From Candidatus Rokuibacteriota bacterium (lineage in GTDB: Bacteria > Methylomirabilota > Methylomirabilia > Rokubacteriales > CSP1-6): DNA of 24,294 bases. This document shows positions 22,074 to 24,294 of the stretch, one piece after another (position 1 is the stretch's first letter; each line of letters starts with the position of its first letter). Where the stretch lies: NCBI GenBank assembly GCA_003221435.1, contig QHRS01000009.1, positions 8,133 through 32,426 of the forward strand. Reading direction: 5' to 3'. The notes beneath the pieces were generated by a model. It saw only the letters and a program-made list of their open reading frames with translations, had not been told where the DNA came from and did not search any database. The position numbers and the translations under genes are program-made.

Positions 22074-23482
22074 CGCTCGCGCTCCAGCTCTCCCCACCGT
22101 TCGCGGAACGTCCGCGGCGCGACCGGCGGGAGGTCGCGGGTGGCGGTCCACTTTCGGAACAGGAGCGGCAGCGACCGGATGCGTCCCTGGCGGACGAAGG
22201 GCCGCTGCATGAGCCGCGACACCGGCCCCGCGAGCCGGTACAGCGCCGGCCGGCCCAGCAGCCGCGCGTAGGTCTTGAAGATCACGCGCTCGGGCCACGG
22301 CGCGATTTTCTCCCGGTCCAGGTGCTCCCTGAGCTCGATGAGCATGCGCGGGATGTCGATCCGCACCGGGCAGACCTCCGCGCACGCGCCGCAGAGCGAC
22401 GACGCGTGGGCGAGATCCTTCACCGCCCCGTTCCCGCGGAGCATCGCGGTCATCAGGATGCCGATCGGGCCCGGATAGGTGTCCCCGTAAGCGTGTCCGC
22501 CGATCTGCCGGTACACGGGGCAGACGTTGAGGCAGGCGCCGCAGCGGAGGCAGTAGAGCGCCTCACGCAGCGGTCCTGCGAGCTGCTTGACCCGGCCGTT
22601 GTCCATCAGGACCAGATGAAACTCCTGCGGCCCGTCCAGCTCGGCGGCCTGCCGCGGGCCGCGCACGAGCGTCGTGTAGGCCGAGAGCTTCTGTCCGGTC
22701 GCGCTCCTGGCGAGGATCTGGAGAAAGACCACCAGGTCGGTCATGGACGGAATCACCTTCTCCACGCCCATGAGCGCCACGTGGACCCGCGGCAGCGAGG
22801 TCACCATGCGCCCGTTGCCCTCGTTGGTGACGAGCACCACGGTCCCGGTGCTCGCCACCGCGAAGTTGGCGCCGCTGATCCCCATATCGGCCTGGAGGAA
22901 CTTGTCGCGCAGCGCGCCGCGCGCGAGCCGCGTGATGACTTCGGGATCGGCCGCGACCTGGTGCCGCAGCTCCTTCGCGAACACGTCGGCGATCTGGGCC
23001 TTGGTCTTGTGGATCGCGGGGGCGATGATGTGCGAGGGCTTTTCGTGCGCGAGCTGGATGATGTACTCGCCGAGGTCCGTTTCCGCCACCCGGATGCCGG
23101 CGTGCTCGAGCGCCTCGTTGAGGTCGATCTCCTCCGCCGCCATTGACTTGCCCTTCACGACCAGCTCGACCCGGTTCTCGCGGGCGATGCTGAGGATGAT
23201 CCCGCGGGCTTCCTCGGCCGTGGTCGCGAAGTGCACGTGGCCGCCGAGGCGCTCGACGTTGTCCGTGAGCTGCTCGAGGTAGTGATCGAGCCGCTGCAGG
23301 ACCGCCTCCTTGATCTGCCGGGCGCGGTCGCGGAGCGCCTCGCCCTGCGGGAAGGCCTGGAACACCTCGTTGCGCGAGTTGACGAAGCGCGTCGTCGCGA
23401 TCGCGAGGGCCTGCTGCAGAAACTCGTCCTTGATGGCTCGCGCCGCCCGCTGCGGAAAGGACGTGCTGGCCGACTCGCTCAC
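22070..23482 (-). CDS. lutB: LutB / LldF iron-sulfur protein
   Basis: The 470-residue subunit has a LUD domain followed by a ferredoxin-like segment. LUD features are VVKGKSMAAEEIDLNEAL and ISGANFAVASTGTVVLVTN. Two Cys clusters, CLRCGACLNVCPVY (Cys311, 314, 317, 321) and CGACAEVCPVRID (Cys364, 367, 371), should bind [4Fe-4S] centres that carry electrons during lactate oxidation. GTG at 23482, 30 bases after the lutA stop, is the only sensible start. The open frame further upstream to 24109 is lutA antisense-frame sequence running through a repeat. Confidence 0.9.
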   Translation of the reverse strand: MSESASTSFPQRAARAIKDEFLQQALAIATTRFVNSRNEVFQAFPQGEALRDRARQIKEAVLQRLDHYLEQLTDNVERLGGHVHFATTAEEARGIILSIARENRVELVVKGKSMAAEEIDLNEALEHAGIRVAETDLGEYIIQLAHEKPSHIIAPAIHKTKAQIADVFAKELRHQVAADPEVITRLARGALRDKFLQADMGISGANFAVASTGTVVLVTNEGNGRMVTSLPRVHVALMGVEKVIPSMTDLVVFLQILARSATGQKLSAYTTLVRGPRQAAELDGPQEFHLVLMDNGRVKQLAGPLREALYCLRCGACLNVCPVYRQIGGHAYGDTYPGPIGILMTAMLRGNGAVKDLAHASSLCGACAEVCPVRIDIPRMLIELREHLDREKIAPWPERVIFKTYARLLGRPALYRLAGPVSRLMQRPFVRQGRIRSLPLLFRKWTATRDLPPVAPRTFRERWGELERER

Positions 23483-23511
23483 GCGGTCATCGCCTGGGCC
23501 ATCCGCGCGAC

Positions 23512-24294
23512 TCAGCCCGTTCGCCCATTCTCTAGCAGCTTGTCGGCGCATCCGGCTTCGAGCGCCGGCTCTGCCGGCGCAACCAGACGCTGGGGGAGGC
23601 TCGGAGGGGGCCACCGAGGCCCCCTTCGATGATCTAGCAGCTCGGCGAGGTGCAGGGCGCTGACGCGGGAGCCGCGGCGCGTCAGTCCCCCGCTCATCTG
23701 CATGAGACAGCCGGCGTCGCACGCGACGAGGCAGTCCGCCCCCGTCGCCTCGACGCTGGCGAGCTTCCTGTCGAGGATCGCGGACGACACCTCCGGGAGG
23801 CGAATCGAGAACGATCCGCCGAAGCCGCAGCACTGGTCGGCCCCGGGCAGCTCCACCAGCTCGACGCCGGGGAGGTTCCGGAGCAGCGTGCGCGGAGCCT
23901 CGGACTCCCCGAGGCCCCGCAGCAGATGGCACGAGTCGTGATACGCCACGCGTCCCCTGAGCGTGGACGCGAGCGTGGTGACGCCCAGCTTCCTCACGAG
24001 GAACTGTGACAGCTCGTACGTCCGCGCGGCGAGCGACTGCGCCTCCCGGAACGCCGCCGGGTCGTCCTTGAGGAGACTCGGATACTCCTTTTTGATCATC
24101 CAGGCGCACGAGCCGGACGGCACGATGACGTCCCCGGAGTGCTTGAACAGCGGCACGGTGCGTCGGGCGACCCGCGCCGCGTCGCGACGGTAGCCAGAGT
24201 TGAGCAGCGGCAGCCCGCAGCAGGTCTGGCCGGCGGGAAAGTCGACGGACACGCCGAGACGGCGGAGCAGCCGCACGATCGCCACGCCGACCGC
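23512..24294 (-). CDS. lutA: LutA / LldE iron-sulfur protein, N-terminus outside window, with repeat inserted in frame
   Basis: The frame is open at the right edge; about 20 N-terminal residues are missing. Visible are the CCG-domain motifs QTCCGLPLLNSGY, VPSGSCAW, YHDSCHLLRGLGE and DQCCGFGGSFSI, plus CDAGCLMQMSGG, all typical of LutA, which forms the catalytic complex with LutB and LutC. After VSALHLAELLD the frame enters a palindromic repeat and reads HRRGPRWPPPSLPQ and more before returning to KLLENGRTG and TGA at 23512. The insert with its 10-bp duplication is 102 bp, exactly 34 codons, so the stop is kept. Without it the end would be HLAELLENGRTG, a normal length for the family. The added tail is probably tolerated. 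Confidence 0.88.
   Translation of the reverse strand, partial: AVGVAIVRLLRRLGVSVDFPAGQTCCGLPLLNSGYRRDAARVARRTVPLFKHSGDVIVPSGSCAWMIKKEYPSLLKDDPAAFREAQSLAARTYELSQFLVRKLGVTTLASTLRGRVAYHDSCHLLRGLGESEAPRTLLRNLPGVELVELPGADQCCGFGGSFSIRLPEVSSAILDRKLASVEATGADCLVACDAGCLMQMSGGLTRRGSRVSALHLAELLDHRRGPRWPPPSLPQRLVAPAEPALEAGCADKLLENGRTG
23541..23632 (+). repeat. Palindromic element core, copy 5, inserted in lutA
   Basis: The 92-bp core starts TGTCGG, has TTCGAGCGCC, the perfect hairpin GCGCCGGC-TCT-GCCGGCGC, a TGGGGGAGGCTCGGAGGGGG box, a second GGGGGCC/GGCCCCC-type hairpin and ends TTCGATGA. It is flanked by the perfect 10-bp direct repeat TCTAGCAGCT (23531-23540 and 23633-23642). This fixes the borders of the core as a separate insertion. 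It lies in the codons at the very end of lutA, antisense to the gene. Confidence 0.85.

Noticed and set aside
1..24294. CRISPR array, tRNA or rRNA genes
   Set aside because: The five repeats are kilobases apart and not regularly spaced; no cloverleaf or rRNA-like stretch was recognised by eye.

Overview
The window is very GC-rich and reads like a fragment of an uncultured soil or groundwater bacterium. The gene mix suggests Candidatus Rokubacteria (Methylomirabilota) or a close relative: urea/amide-type ABC transport with an amidase, LutABC, a haem-motif beta-propeller protein and Ser/Thr phospho-signalling genes. That placement is inference, because no rRNA or other phylogenetic marker is present. 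Almost every gene is on the minus strand; only xthA and one small secreted-protein gene are on plus.

Layout, left to right. The 5' end of a lipoprotein gene (1-195) leaves the left edge. At 444-6710 lies a seven-gene minus-strand operon: periplasmic binding protein, two permeases, two ATPases resembling UrtABCDE, a small AtzG/GatC-like protein and an amidase. It looks built to import a urea- or amide-like compound and hydrolyse it. It has a candidate promoter with a perfect palindrome at the expected transcription start (6814-6859). Next come the remnant of a second amidase and a GabT-type aminotransferase. At 8506-12208 is a phospho-signalling cluster: double-FHA protein, PASTA-less Ser/Thr kinase with a PEGA-like tail, helical-repeat lipoprotein, broken PP2C phosphatase and a scrap of a trypsin-like protease. 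A secreted beta-propeller protein with a CxxCH motif (12321-14303), an aldehyde dehydrogenase, exonuclease III, a broken secreted protein and an orphan DppC-type permease follow. The right end holds a DUF2203 gene with two overlapping MetE-barrel genes, then lutA-lutB-lutC for lactate oxidation.

The most interesting feature is a family of five dispersed palindromic elements that is not any of these genes. Each has a core of about 92 bp with two strong hairpins and a G-rich box. Two copies are nested in 234-bp units with imperfect 17-bp terminal inverted repeats. Copies sit at or just beyond gene 3' ends. One is inserted in frame inside the last codons of lutA, flanked by a perfect 10-bp direct repeat; removing it restores a normal LutA C-terminus. 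Another lies at the amidase stop codon with a 7-bp direct repeat. This resembles, without being demonstrably related to, REP elements and the Rickettsia palindromic elements that insert in frame in genes.

Several genes carry reading-frame breaks: the binding protein, PP2C, the propeller protein and the small secreted protein. The first two also seem to lack about a dozen family residues at the break. These may be real decay or assembly errors; read data would be needed to decide.
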